64,000 bases of DNA from Xanthomonas bonasiae (GTDB lineage: Bacteria > Pseudomonadota > Gammaproteobacteria > Xanthomonadales > Xanthomonadaceae). The stretch spans positions 91,480 through 155,479 of the forward strand of contig NZ_JAFIWB010000008.1 in the NCBI RefSeq assembly GCF_017163705.1, in the 5' to 3' direction. Below, piece by piece: positions 27,141 to 36,378 of the stretch (the first letter of the stretch is position 1; every line of letters begins with the position of its first letter). The notes under the pieces are model-generated. The model saw only the letters and a list, made by a program, of their open reading frames with translations, did not search any database and was not told the DNA's origin. The position numbers and the translations under genes were made by a program.

Positions 27141-28739
27141 ATGCAAGCACCAACCAGGGGCGCCATGACCCGCCGCCAATTGCTCGCCAGGATCGGCCTG
27201 GCCGGCGGCGGCGCGATGATGTACCAGGCGATGCACAGCCTGGGCCTGGCCGCCGAATCGCGCTTCGGCGGCGTGCCGCGGCTGGACGGCGACGCCAAGG
27301 GCGCGTCGGTGCTGGTGCTCGGCGCCGGCCTGGCCGGGCTGACCGCGGCCTATGAGCTGCGCAAGGCCGGCTATCGCGTGCAGGTGCTCGAGTACAACGC
27401 GCGTCCGGGCGGCCGCAACTGGACGCTGCGCGGCGGCGATCGCTACACCGAGCTGGGCGGCTTCGAGCAGCAGTGCGGCTTCGACGAGGGCATGTACCTC
27501 AATCCCGGCCCGTGGCGCATCCCGCACCATCACAAGGCGGTGCTGTCCTACTGCAAGCAGTTCGGGGTGGCGCTGGAACCGTTCGTGCAGGTCAACTTCA
27601 ACGCGCTGCTGCACAGCCGCGAGGGGTTCGGCGGCAAGCCGCAGCGTTTCCGCGACATCGACGCCGACTACAAGGGGCACGTGGCCGAACTGCTGGCCAA
27701 GAGCACCCGGCAGGGCGCGCTGGATGCGCAGGTGCAGCGCGAGGACCAGGAGATCCTGCTCGAGTCGCTGCGCAACTGGGGCGCGCTGGACAAGGATTTC
27801 GGCTACGTCAAAGGCCGCGAGAGCAGCGAGCGCCGCGGCTTCGCCAAATATCCCGGCGGCGGCCTGTCCGGCAAGCCGCAGTTCTCCGAACCGTTCACCA
27901 CCCAGGACATCCTGCGCTCGCGGCTGTGGACCACGCTGGCGGCCGGCAACAACTACGAAATGCAGACCGCGATGTTCCAGCCGGTCGGCGGCATGGACCA
28001 GATCGGCAAGGCGTTCGCGCGCGAGCTAGGCGACGCGATCCGCTACAACGCACGGGTCACCCGCATCGATCAGGACGCGCACGGGGTCAGCGTCGCCTAC
28101 CAGGACGGCGCCGGCGCCGAGCAACTGGCCAAGGCCGATTGGTGTGTGTGCACGATCCCGCTGTCGATCCTCAGCCGCATTCCGCTCGCGGTGGGCGAGA
28201 AGATGGCCGCCGCGATCGGGCAGGTGCCATACGCGGCCTCGGTGAAGGTCGGGCTGCAGTTCAAGCGCCGCTTCTGGGAAGAGGACGAGGCGATCTACGG
28301 CGGCATCAGCTACACCGACCTGCCGATCACCCTGATCAGCTATCCGAGCACCGGTTTCCAGAGCGCCGGCAAGGGCGTGCTGCTCGGCGCCTACGTGTGG
28401 GGACTGGAGGCGTTCGAGTTCACCTCGATGACGCCGCAGCAGCGCGTGGCCAAGGCGGTGGAATACGGCACCCAGCTGCATCCGCAGTACCCGCGCGAAT
28501 TCGACAACGGCATCGCCGTGGGCTGGCACCGGGTGCCGTTCACCCATGGCTGCTTCGGCGTGTGGAGCGATGCCGCACGCGCCGAGCACTACGAGAACCT
28601 GTGCCGGATCGACGGTCGCATCGCGCTCGCCGGCGAGCACGCCTCGTACATTCCGGCCTGGCAGGAAGGGGCCATCACCTCGGCACTCGACGCGATCGAG
28701 CGCCTGCATCGCCGCGTCGTCAACGGAGCCCGCGCATGA
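27141..28739 (+). CDS. Exported flavin amine oxidase/dehydrogenase
   Basis: A 532-residue FAD enzyme of the flavin monoamine oxidase / L-amino-acid oxidase family. A twin-arginine signal (MTRRQLLARIGLAGGGAMMY, residues 9-28) predicts folded export to the periplasm. The FAD motif VLVLGAGLAGLTAAYELRKA (about residue 55) is followed by EYNARPGGRNWTLRGGDRYT. The late flavin-site motif is LAGEHASYIPAWQEGAITSA. LNPGPWRIPHHHKAV is a substrate-site-like block. It overlaps the cytochrome c gene by four bases, so cytochrome c rather than O2 may accept the electrons, as in the related nicotine dehydrogenase NicA2 with its partner CycN. The amine substrate is unknown. Confidence 0.9.
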   Translation: MQAPTRGAMTRRQLLARIGLAGGGAMMYQAMHSLGLAAESRFGGVPRLDGDAKGASVLVLGAGLAGLTAAYELRKAGYRVQVLEYNARPGGRNWTLRGGDRYTELGGFEQQCGFDEGMYLNPGPWRIPHHHKAVLSYCKQFGVALEPFVQVNFNALLHSREGFGGKPQRFRDIDADYKGHVAELLAKSTRQGALDAQVQREDQEILLESLRNWGALDKDFGYVKGRESSERRGFAKYPGGGLSGKPQFSEPFTTQDILRSRLWTTLAAGNNYEMQTAMFQPVGGMDQIGKAFARELGDAIRYNARVTRIDQDAHGVSVAYQDGAGAEQLAKADWCVCTIPLSILSRIPLAVGEKMAAAIGQVPYAASVKVGLQFKRRFWEEDEAIYGGISYTDLPITLISYPSTGFQSAGKGVLLGAYVWGLEAFEFTSMTPQQRVAKAVEYGTQLHPQYPREFDNGIAVGWHRVPFTHGCFGVWSDAARAEHYENLCRIDGRIALAGEHASYIPAWQEGAITSALDAIERLHRRVVNGARA

Positions 28740-29164
28740 AGCTGGATCGTCACTGGATGCTCGCCGCGGCGGTCGCCGCCGGGGTGCTGGCGCTGATGCT
28801 GCCGCCGGCGATCGGCCCGGCCGCGGCGCAGAGCTCCGATGCCACGCCGCTGTATCCGCAGGCCGCGTTCGCCACCGCTTCCGGCGCCACCGTGTACGCG
28901 GCGATCTGCCAGAGCTGCCACATGCCCGGCGGGCAGGGCGCGCGCGGCGGCGGCGAGTATCCGGCGCTGGCCGGCAACCCCAAGGTGGCCGCGGCGCCGT
29001 ACGTGGCGATGATGGTGCTCGACGGCCGCGGCGGCATGCCCGGTTTCGCCGGCATGCTCAACGATCAGCAGGTCGCCGAGGTCGTGCATTACGTGCGCAG
29101 CCAGTTCGGCAACGACTATCCCGGCAAGCTCAGCGCCGACGAGGTGCGCACGCTGCGGCACTGA
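28736..29164 (+). CDS. Monohaem c-type cytochrome, partner of the amine oxidase
   Basis: A 142-residue exported cytochrome with a signal peptide (LAAAVAAGVLALMLPPAIGP) and one CxxCH haem site, CQSCHMPGGQGARGGGEYPA. A distal methionine is likely in GGMPGFAGMLND. The ATG lies in an ATGA overlap with the amine oxidase stop, so the two are made together. The likely role is to take electrons from the flavoprotein and pass them to a terminal oxidase or to azurin, encoded 1.9 kb downstream. Confidence 0.92.
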   Translation: MKLDRHWMLAAAVAAGVLALMLPPAIGPAAAQSSDATPLYPQAAFATASGATVYAAICQSCHMPGGQGARGGGEYPALAGNPKVAAAPYVAMMVLDGRGGMPGFAGMLNDQQVAEVVHYVRSQFGNDYPGKLSADEVRTLRH

Positions 29165-29208
29165 GCCGGTTCCGTTTCATTCTCTTTTCCGATCGCGAGG
29201 AGTTCCGC

Positions 29209-29718
29209 ATGCGCCGTTCGTTCGTTTCCCGCTCGCTCCGTGCCGGTCTGTGCGCTGCGCTGTGGCTGCCCGCCCTGGCCGGCGCCGCCGAAATCGTGCG
29301 CCACAAGATTCCCAACAGCGATTTCCCGATTTCCGCGGCGGTGGAGATCCCGGCGGGCAAGACCACGGTCTATCTCAGCGGCGCGGTGCCGCGGCCGATC
29401 GATGCGAGCGCGCCGAAGGATTCGCCCGCCGCCTACGGCGACACCAAGGCGCAGACCATCAGCGTGCTGTCGCAGATCGAAGCGCAGCTGCACGGCATGG
29501 GCCTGGGCATGCGCGACGTGGTCAAGATGCAGGCGTTCCTGGTCGGCGATCCGGCGCTGGGCGGGAAGATGGATTTCGCCGGGTTCATGGAGGGTTACCG
29601 GCAGTTCTTCGGCACGCCCGAACAGCCCAACCTGCCGTCGCGCTCGGCGTTCCAGATCGCCGCGCTGGGCAATCCGCTGTACCGCATCGAGATCGAAGTG
29701 GTCGCCGTGCGTCCGTAG
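29209..29718 (+). CDS. Exported RidA/YjgF-family imine deaminase
   Basis: A 169-residue RidA-family protein with a Sec-type signal (SRSLRAGLCAALWLPALAGA), so it should act in the periplasm, unlike the cytosolic canonical RidA. The conserved arginine that binds the imine carboxylate is kept (PNLPSRSAFQIAAL, followed by YRIEIEVVAV). RidA proteins hydrolyse the reactive enamine/imine products of amino-acid chemistry, which is what the upstream amine oxidase would release. GAGGAG lies 8 bp before the ATG at 29209. Confidence 0.92.
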   Translation: MRRSFVSRSLRAGLCAALWLPALAGAAEIVRHKIPNSDFPISAAVEIPAGKTTVYLSGAVPRPIDASAPKDSPAAYGDTKAQTISVLSQIEAQLHGMGLGMRDVVKMQAFLVGDPALGGKMDFAGFMEGYRQFFGTPEQPNLPSRSAFQIAALGNPLYRIEIEVVAVRP

Positions 29719-29749
29719 GTTCTTCGCCCTGTCTTCCAAGGAGTCCGCC

Positions 29750-30940
29750 ATGCAGCAGCCGTCGCGTTCGCGCCGCACTTTCCTCAAGGACTCGGCGCTG
29801 GTCGCCGCGGCCGGCTTCGGCGCGCCGTGGCTGGCGCAGGCCGCGCCCGCCGCGGCGCAGGCGACCAATGCCGACCTGGCGCCGGTGCTGATCAACGCCA
29901 ACGAATATCCCGGCGGACCGTCGCCGGCCGCGCAGCGCGCGATCGCCGCGATCGCGTCCAGCGGCGGCCGTTACCTGGGCGAGCTGCAACTGGAATTGCT
30001 GCAGACCCTCGCCGACCAGCTCGGCGTGGGCATCGATCACCTGATGGCCTACGCCGGTTCCACCGAGCCGCTGGACTACACCATGCTGGCGTTCACCTCG
30101 CCCAGCGCGTCGCTGGTCACCGCCGATCCGACCTTCGAATCCGGCTGGCGCGCCGCTGCGCGCAACGGCGCCAAGGTGATCAAGGTGCCGCTGCGCAAGG
30201 ACGACGCGCACGACGTGCAGGCGATGTGCGCCGCCGACGCCAACGCCGGGGTGATCTACATCTGCAACCCGAACAATCCCACCGGTTCGGTGACGTCGCG
30301 CAAGGACCTGGACTATGCGCTGGCGCACAAGCCCAAGGGCAGCGTGCTGGTGGTCGACGAGGCGTATCTGCATTTCTCCGACAGCGCCCGCAGCATGGTC
30401 GACCGCGTCGCCGCCGGCGACGACGTGATCGTGTTGCGCACCTTCTCCAAGCTCTACGGCATGGCCGGCATCCGCCTGGGCTATGCGGTGGCGCGGCCGG
30501 AGCTGCTGGCCAAGCTGAAGTTCTACAGCGTCAACAGCCTGCCGGTGACCGCGGTCGCCGCCGGCCTGGTCAGCCTGCGCGATCCGGCGCTGGTGCCGCA
30601 GCGGCGCACGCTCAACAGCGCCATCCGCAGCGACGTGGTGCGCTGGCTCGGGGCGCAGGGCTATGCGTGCACGGCGTCGGAAAGCAATTGCTTCATGGTC
30701 GACGTGAAGCGCCCGGCGAAGGAGTTCATGGACGCGATGGCCACCTATGGCGTGTTCGTCGGCCGCAGCTGGGCGTTGTGGCCGAACCGGTCGCGCATCA
30801 CCGTCGGCACCGCGCCGGAGATGGCGCGATTCAAGAGCGCGTTCGCGCAGGTGGCGGCCGGCAAGCGCGGGCCGCTGCCGGTGCCGGCGCCGAGGATGGC
30901 GCTGCATGATCCGCTGCACGGATTCTTCCGCAACGCCTAG
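29750..30940 (+). CDS. Tat-exported class I/II PLP aminotransferase (HisC-like)
   Basis: A 396-residue fold-type I PLP enzyme closest in pattern to histidinol-phosphate aminotransferase. Motifs are ICNPNNPTGSVTSRKDLDYA, VLVVDEAYLHFSD and the Schiff-base lysine in LRTFSKLYGMAGIRLGYAVA. The N-terminus is a textbook twin-arginine signal, SRRTFLKDSALVAAAGFGAP, then LAQAAPAAAQA, so it is exported folded with PLP bound. A periplasmic aminotransferase is unusual. AAGGAG precedes the ATG at 29750. It is the last gene of the oxidase-cytochrome-RidA operon; its amino donor and acceptor are unknown. Confidence 0.9.
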   Translation: MQQPSRSRRTFLKDSALVAAAGFGAPWLAQAAPAAAQATNADLAPVLINANEYPGGPSPAAQRAIAAIASSGGRYLGELQLELLQTLADQLGVGIDHLMAYAGSTEPLDYTMLAFTSPSASLVTADPTFESGWRAAARNGAKVIKVPLRKDDAHDVQAMCAADANAGVIYICNPNNPTGSVTSRKDLDYALAHKPKGSVLVVDEAYLHFSDSARSMVDRVAAGDDVIVLRTFSKLYGMAGIRLGYAVARPELLAKLKFYSVNSLPVTAVAAGLVSLRDPALVPQRRTLNSAIRSDVVRWLGAQGYACTASESNCFMVDVKRPAKEFMDAMATYGVFVGRSWALWPNRSRITVGTAPEMARFKSAFAQVAAGKRGPLPVPAPRMALHDPLHGFFRNA

Positions 30941-31090
30941 GCATTGCCTGCGCCGGATGCTGCAGTGCACGAGGACTTGTCGTTGACAAACATTTGCGCA
31001 AAGGCAGACAGTCGTGGCGACGCCGCTGCGCGCGCAGCGCATGCTGGCGAGGTTCGCGTTGCTGTGCCGTCCCCATTGAAGGAGTCCGTC

Positions 31091-31546
31091 TTGAAAGCGA
31101 AGTCGCTGTCCCCCTTGCTGGTCCTCGCCGCGCTCGCGTTCGCGCCGGCGGCCTGGGCCAAGACCTGCGCGGTGACCATCACCGGCACCGACCAGATGTC
31201 CTTCGACCAACCCCAGATCAAGGTCGCCGCCGACTGCACCGAAGTGGCGCTGACGCTCAAGCACAGCGGCAAGCTCGCTGCCGCGGTGATGGGCCACAAC
31301 TGGGTGCTGACCAAGACCCCGGACTTCCAGGCGGTGGCCAATGCCGGCACCAGCTCCAGCCTGGCCGACAACTACCTGCCGAAGAACGACGCGCGGATCA
31401 TCGCGCACACCAAGGTGATCGGCGCCGGGCAGTCGGACACGGTCAAGTTCTCCACCGCCAAGTTGAGCAAGGGCGGCGACTACACGTTCTTCTGCTCGTT
31501 CCCGGGGCACTGGGCGATGATGAAGGGCAAGTTCGTGTTCGGCTGA
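31091..31546 (+). CDS. azu: Azurin (periplasmic blue copper protein)
   Basis: A 151-residue cupredoxin that carries electrons in the periplasm. A signal peptide (SPLLVLAALAFAPAAWA) precedes KTCAVTITGTDQMSFDQPQI. Copper ligands are all visible: His in AVMGHNWVL, and Cys, His and Met in YTFFCSFPGHWAMMKGKF. The start is TTG at 31091, placed 6 bp after AAGGAG; no ATG fits between that site and the signal peptide. It is 150 bp downstream of the aminotransferase and may serve the amine-oxidising cytochrome, though azurin also has general roles. Confidence 0.93.
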   Translation: MKAKSLSPLLVLAALAFAPAAWAKTCAVTITGTDQMSFDQPQIKVAADCTEVALTLKHSGKLAAAVMGHNWVLTKTPDFQAVANAGTSSSLADNYLPKNDARIIAHTKVIGAGQSDTVKFSTAKLSKGGDYTFFCSFPGHWAMMKGKFVFG

Positions 31547-31650
31547 GTCGCCGCGGTTGCGGTTGCGCTGCAGGTTGCGATCGGCGATCTGCAGCGCATT
31601 TCGAACAGGATGGTGCCGCAGGCGTCGGCCTGCGTCAGTGCCGACTCACC

Positions 31651-31720
31651 TGTAGGAGCGGCTTCAGCCGCGACCGGGCTTTCCCGGTAGGGCCCGGTCG
31701 CGGCTGAAGCCGCTCCTACA
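31651..31720. repeat. REP hairpin with a perfect 29-bp stem
   Basis: TGTAGGAGCGGCTTCAGCCG and nine further bases (31651-31679) pair perfectly with 31692-31720 around a 12-nt loop. It lies between the convergent azurin and regulator genes and is the intact form of the REP element whose decayed copies form the array at 7591-8400. Confidence 0.92.
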
Positions 31721-31755
31721 GGGTCGCGACGATTCTCGCGATTGCGAGATCGCAC

Positions 31756-34530
31756 TCAGTCCAATGCGGAATCCGGCGGCGCCATGCGCTGCAGCAGGCC
31801 GCGTTGCAGCGCGCTGGCCAGCGCCGCTTCGCGGGTGCCGGCTTCCAGCTTGCGGTACAGGTTCTTCAGGTGGAACTTGACCGTGTTCTCCGACAGCGCC
31901 AGGCGTCGCGCGATCTGCTTGTTCGCATCGCCCTGCGCCAGCAGCGCCAGCACTTCCAGTTCGCGTTCGCTGAACAGGTCGGCGCCGCTGTCCTGGTCGT
32001 GGCGCAGCTTGTCGAGCAGCGCCTGGATGGTCATCGCCAGCGTGGTGTTCGGTGCGGCCTGCGGATCCTGCTGGCGCGCCATGCGCAGCAGCGCCTTGCC
32101 CGGCACGCCCAGTTCCAGCAGGCATTGCCAGGCCTGGGTGCTGGCCACGTGCTGCAGCGCGTGACGCAGATAGGGCAGGGCGGCGGCGGATTCGCCGCGG
32201 TCGTGCAGCACCAGCGCGATGCGCGCGCGCACCCGCGCCAGCTGCACCTGGTTGTCGGCGGCCACGCAGGCCGCTTCGACGCCTTGCAGCACCGCCAGCG
32301 CAGCGCGGGTGCGTCCGCCCAGCCGATGCCAGCGGGCCAGGGCGAAGCCGAGCGCGGCGAGGAAGCGCCAATCCTGCGGCTGGCCCAGCGCGTGCGCGAA
32401 CCGCGCCTCGCCGCCGGTGCGCGCGACCAGCACGTCGATCGCCGGCGAGGGCGGCTGGTCGAGCAGCACGTGCAGCCGCCAGGCCAGCGCCAGGTCGGCG
32501 AGCCGGCCGAGGTGCCGCGCATGCGCGATGCGGTCGATATGGTCGAGCAGAGCCAGCGCGGCGCGGCCGCTGCGGTCGTGCTGCCGCGCCAGCACCAGCG
32601 CGGTCTCGTAGCCGGCGGCATAGATGTCCAGCCAGCCGTCGTGCTGTTCCAGGAACCCCAGCGCCGGCTGCAGGCAGTCGGCGGCTTCGTCGTAGCGGCC
32701 GTGCTCGCATTGCAGCTGCGCCAGCAGGCACTGGCCAACCGCCTGCAGGGTGGGATCGAGCTGTTGCTGGCGCTGGGCGATGGCCAGCGCCTGGCGGCAG
32801 ATGGCTTCGGCCCGCTCCAGTTGGCCGCGGTAGTAGTGGCTCTGCGCCAGATGGATCAGCGCATAGCTGGTGCCGACTTCGCTGCCGCTGGCCTGCATCG
32901 CGGTACCGGCCAGCTGCGCATAGCGCTCGGCGCCGGCGAAATCGGCGCGGCCCAGTGCGGTGGTGGCGCAGATACACCATAGCGTGCCGCGGCCCAGGCT
33001 GTCGTCCTCGTCCAGCGCCGCCGCCTGCGCGGCGATCTGCGCCAGTCCGCGCGGGTTGGCGCAGACCTGGTCGAGCAGGTCGCGCAGCAGCGCCACCACC
33101 ACCGTGTAGTCGCGTTCGAACGGGGCGCGCACCTGTTCGGGGAAATCGCGGAAGCGTTCCAGCAGGGTCTGCGCGTGCGCGAACTCGCCCAGCTTCATGT
33201 GCAGGTAGGCCTGGGTCAGGTTCAGCGCCGGCCGCTCGCCGATGCTGCTGCGCGGGAAGCGGCGCAGCAGCGCGCGGATCGGGGCGGTGCCGTGGCGCAG
33301 CAGCAACTGCCAGGTGCCGGCGCGGGCGATGCAGTCGGCGGCGCTGTCGATCGCGCCGCCGCGCACCGCATGCCGCACCGCTTCGGGCAACTGTCCGTGC
33401 GCGTCGAACCAGTGCGCGGCGCGCCGGTGCAGCTGCGGGGCCAGTCCGGGCGTGTCGCGTTCCAGCTGCTGGGACAGATAATCGGCGAACAGCGGATGGA
33501 AGCGGAACCATTCCTGCTCGCCGTCCAGCGCCACCAGCAGGCCCTGGAAGTGCGCCAGCCGCTCCAGCAGGCGGCCGCTGTCGTCGCGTTCGCGCACCGC
33601 GTCGGCGAGCGCGGCGTTGAACCGTTCCAGCGGCGACAGCTGCAGCAGCAACGCGCGCAAGGCCGGATCCAGGTCGTTGAGCACCTGCTCGGCCAGATAC
33701 GCCGCCAGCGCGGCGGTGCGTCCGGAGAACCGGCCCAGATCGTCGCGGCGGCGTTCGTCGCCGCCCAGCCATAGCCCGGCCAGTTGCAGCGCGACCGCCC
33801 AGCCCTCGGTCTGGCGGCGCAACTGGCGGGCCATCGCCGCCGGCACCTGCGGTCCCAGCAGGGCCAGCGTCTCGGCGTCGTCCAGCGCGAGTTCGCGTGC
33901 GCCGATGCGTTCCAGCTGGCCCTGTAGCGCCCAGCGCGCCAATGGCAGCGCCGGCGCGCGCCGGGTGGCCAGCAACAGGTGCAATTGGCCGCCGGCATGT
34001 TCGACCAGCCGCGTCACCACCTCGTCGAGCGCGCTGGCGTGGCCGCGATCGTAGTCGTCGAGGATCACCAGCAGGCGCCGCGGCGCGGCACGGATCGCGC
34101 GGATCAGCACCGGCAGGGTGGACGCCACCTCCAGGTCCTGGCCCCGCTGCTGCAGCACCGCCTGCAAGGGCGCGCCGAGTTCGATCCCGGCGCCACGCGC
34201 GGCCAGCGCCAGGTAGGCGAGGAAGCGCCCCGGATCGGCGTCGTCCTCGTCCAGCGACAGCCACGCCACCGCGGCCTCGCCGCGCTCGCGCAGGCGCTGG
34301 TGCCATTGCCCGAGCAAGGTGGTCTTGCCGAAGCCGGGCGGCGCCAGCAACAGCGTCAGCGGCAGCTCGGCGGCGCGGTCCAGATGCTGCAGCAACGCCT
34401 CGCGCGCCACCGCGGCCACGCGCGAGCGCGGCGGCGCCAGTTTGTCGGCCAGCACCCAGTCGGGCATGGCGGGACTGTCGTGCGCGGCCGGAGGGAAACG
34501 CGGATTCAACAGCGTGACAGGCTTGAGCAT
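31756..34530 (-). CDS. MalT/LAL-type LuxR transcriptional activator
   Basis: A 924-residue STAND-class regulator. The P-loop is LLLAPPGFGKTTLLGQWHQR (about residues 60-79) and Walker B is LLVILDDYD. A long helical/TPR sensor region fills the middle (LIHLAQSHYYRGQLERAEAI). The C-terminal 65 residues are a LuxR-type helix-turn-helix (FSERELEVLALLAQGDANKQ, IARRLALSENTVKFHLKNLY). Such proteins multimerise on ATP plus an inducer and bind direct-repeat DNA sites. It sits between two receptor genes and the amine oxidase operon, whose promoters share 19-bp spaced repeats, and is the best candidate to bind them. Confidence 0.93.
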   Translation of the reverse strand: MLKPVTLLNPRFPPAAHDSPAMPDWVLADKLAPPRSRVAAVAREALLQHLDRAAELPLTLLLAPPGFGKTTLLGQWHQRLRERGEAAVAWLSLDEDDADPGRFLAYLALAARGAGIELGAPLQAVLQQRGQDLEVASTLPVLIRAIRAAPRRLLVILDDYDRGHASALDEVVTRLVEHAGGQLHLLLATRRAPALPLARWALQGQLERIGARELALDDAETLALLGPQVPAAMARQLRRQTEGWAVALQLAGLWLGGDERRRDDLGRFSGRTAALAAYLAEQVLNDLDPALRALLLQLSPLERFNAALADAVRERDDSGRLLERLAHFQGLLVALDGEQEWFRFHPLFADYLSQQLERDTPGLAPQLHRRAAHWFDAHGQLPEAVRHAVRGGAIDSAADCIARAGTWQLLLRHGTAPIRALLRRFPRSSIGERPALNLTQAYLHMKLGEFAHAQTLLERFRDFPEQVRAPFERDYTVVVALLRDLLDQVCANPRGLAQIAAQAAALDEDDSLGRGTLWCICATTALGRADFAGAERYAQLAGTAMQASGSEVGTSYALIHLAQSHYYRGQLERAEAICRQALAIAQRQQQLDPTLQAVGQCLLAQLQCEHGRYDEAADCLQPALGFLEQHDGWLDIYAAGYETALVLARQHDRSGRAALALLDHIDRIAHARHLGRLADLALAWRLHVLLDQPPSPAIDVLVARTGGEARFAHALGQPQDWRFLAALGFALARWHRLGGRTRAALAVLQGVEAACVAADNQVQLARVRARIALVLHDRGESAAALPYLRHALQHVASTQAWQCLLELGVPGKALLRMARQQDPQAAPNTTLAMTIQALLDKLRHDQDSGADLFSERELEVLALLAQGDANKQIARRLALSENTVKFHLKNLYRKLEAGTREAALASALQRGLLQRMAPPDSALD

Positions 34531-34751
34531 GTCGCCATGAGTGTCTGCAGCGGTCGCCCTTGCGCCCTCTGGCGGTTCGGGTGACGGTACGGAGTCGGAC
34601 GCGTGCCGGCTCGCCGCGCAGATCGCGGAAAGCGCGTGTGCGGTACCGATTCCACGGGCCCCCGCCCTGATGCCGTCCGTTGGCCGTGAACGTTGAACTT
34701 ATGACACGGCCGCGACAAAAGCAAAGTCGCGACCGGGTGCTCAGTTTCCGT

Positions 34752-36044
<1,293 letters not shown>

Positions 36045-36155
36045 GGGCGGGATCCTTGACGAGGCTGGCCGGGCCGGTGGGCCGGGCGCGGAGCGATGCC
36101 GCCTATTGTCGCGGCTGCCGCCTGCACGTGCCATGTCGCCCGCGGTTCGGCCGCG

Positions 36156-36222
36156 CACCTACCCGCCCGCCGCGCACCTACCCGCCGCGACCGGCTTCCT
36201 CGTGTGATCCGCTGCCTAGTAT
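36156..36222 (+). promoter_or_regulatory. Activator-type promoter of TonB receptor 2
   Basis: Two perfect CACCTACCCG repeats (36156 and 36175) are 19 bp apart, and a -10-like TAGTAT starts at 36217, 42 bp after the proximal repeat. There is no -35 consensus at 36194. This is the cleanest of the three matching promoters. The leader to the ATG at 36379 is about 150 nt. Confidence 0.65.
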
Positions 36223-36378
36223 CGGAACGTCCAGGGGCGCACGGCCCGATCGCCGACAGCGAGCGGCCGTGCGGTGGGCGGAGTTTGCACAGGGTTCGCG
36301 GGGCGCGCCATCGGCCATTGGCGCGGCGCCTGCATTTTTCGTTGGGTTGCCAACGATCTTCATCTTCGGGGAGAGAGC

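Noticed and set aside
23209..27153. A 1314-codon open frame on the minus strand across TonB receptor 1
   Set aside because: It is antisense to a clear receptor gene, has Arg/Val/Gly-rich low-complexity sequence with no domain, and arises from high GC at third positions.
30983..31015. TTGACA followed by AACATTTGCGCAAAG as an azurin promoter or FNR site
   Set aside because: TTGACA is a good -35 hexamer, but the -10 position (AGACAG) is poor and the palindrome TTTGCGCAAA does not match the FNR consensus, so it was not called.
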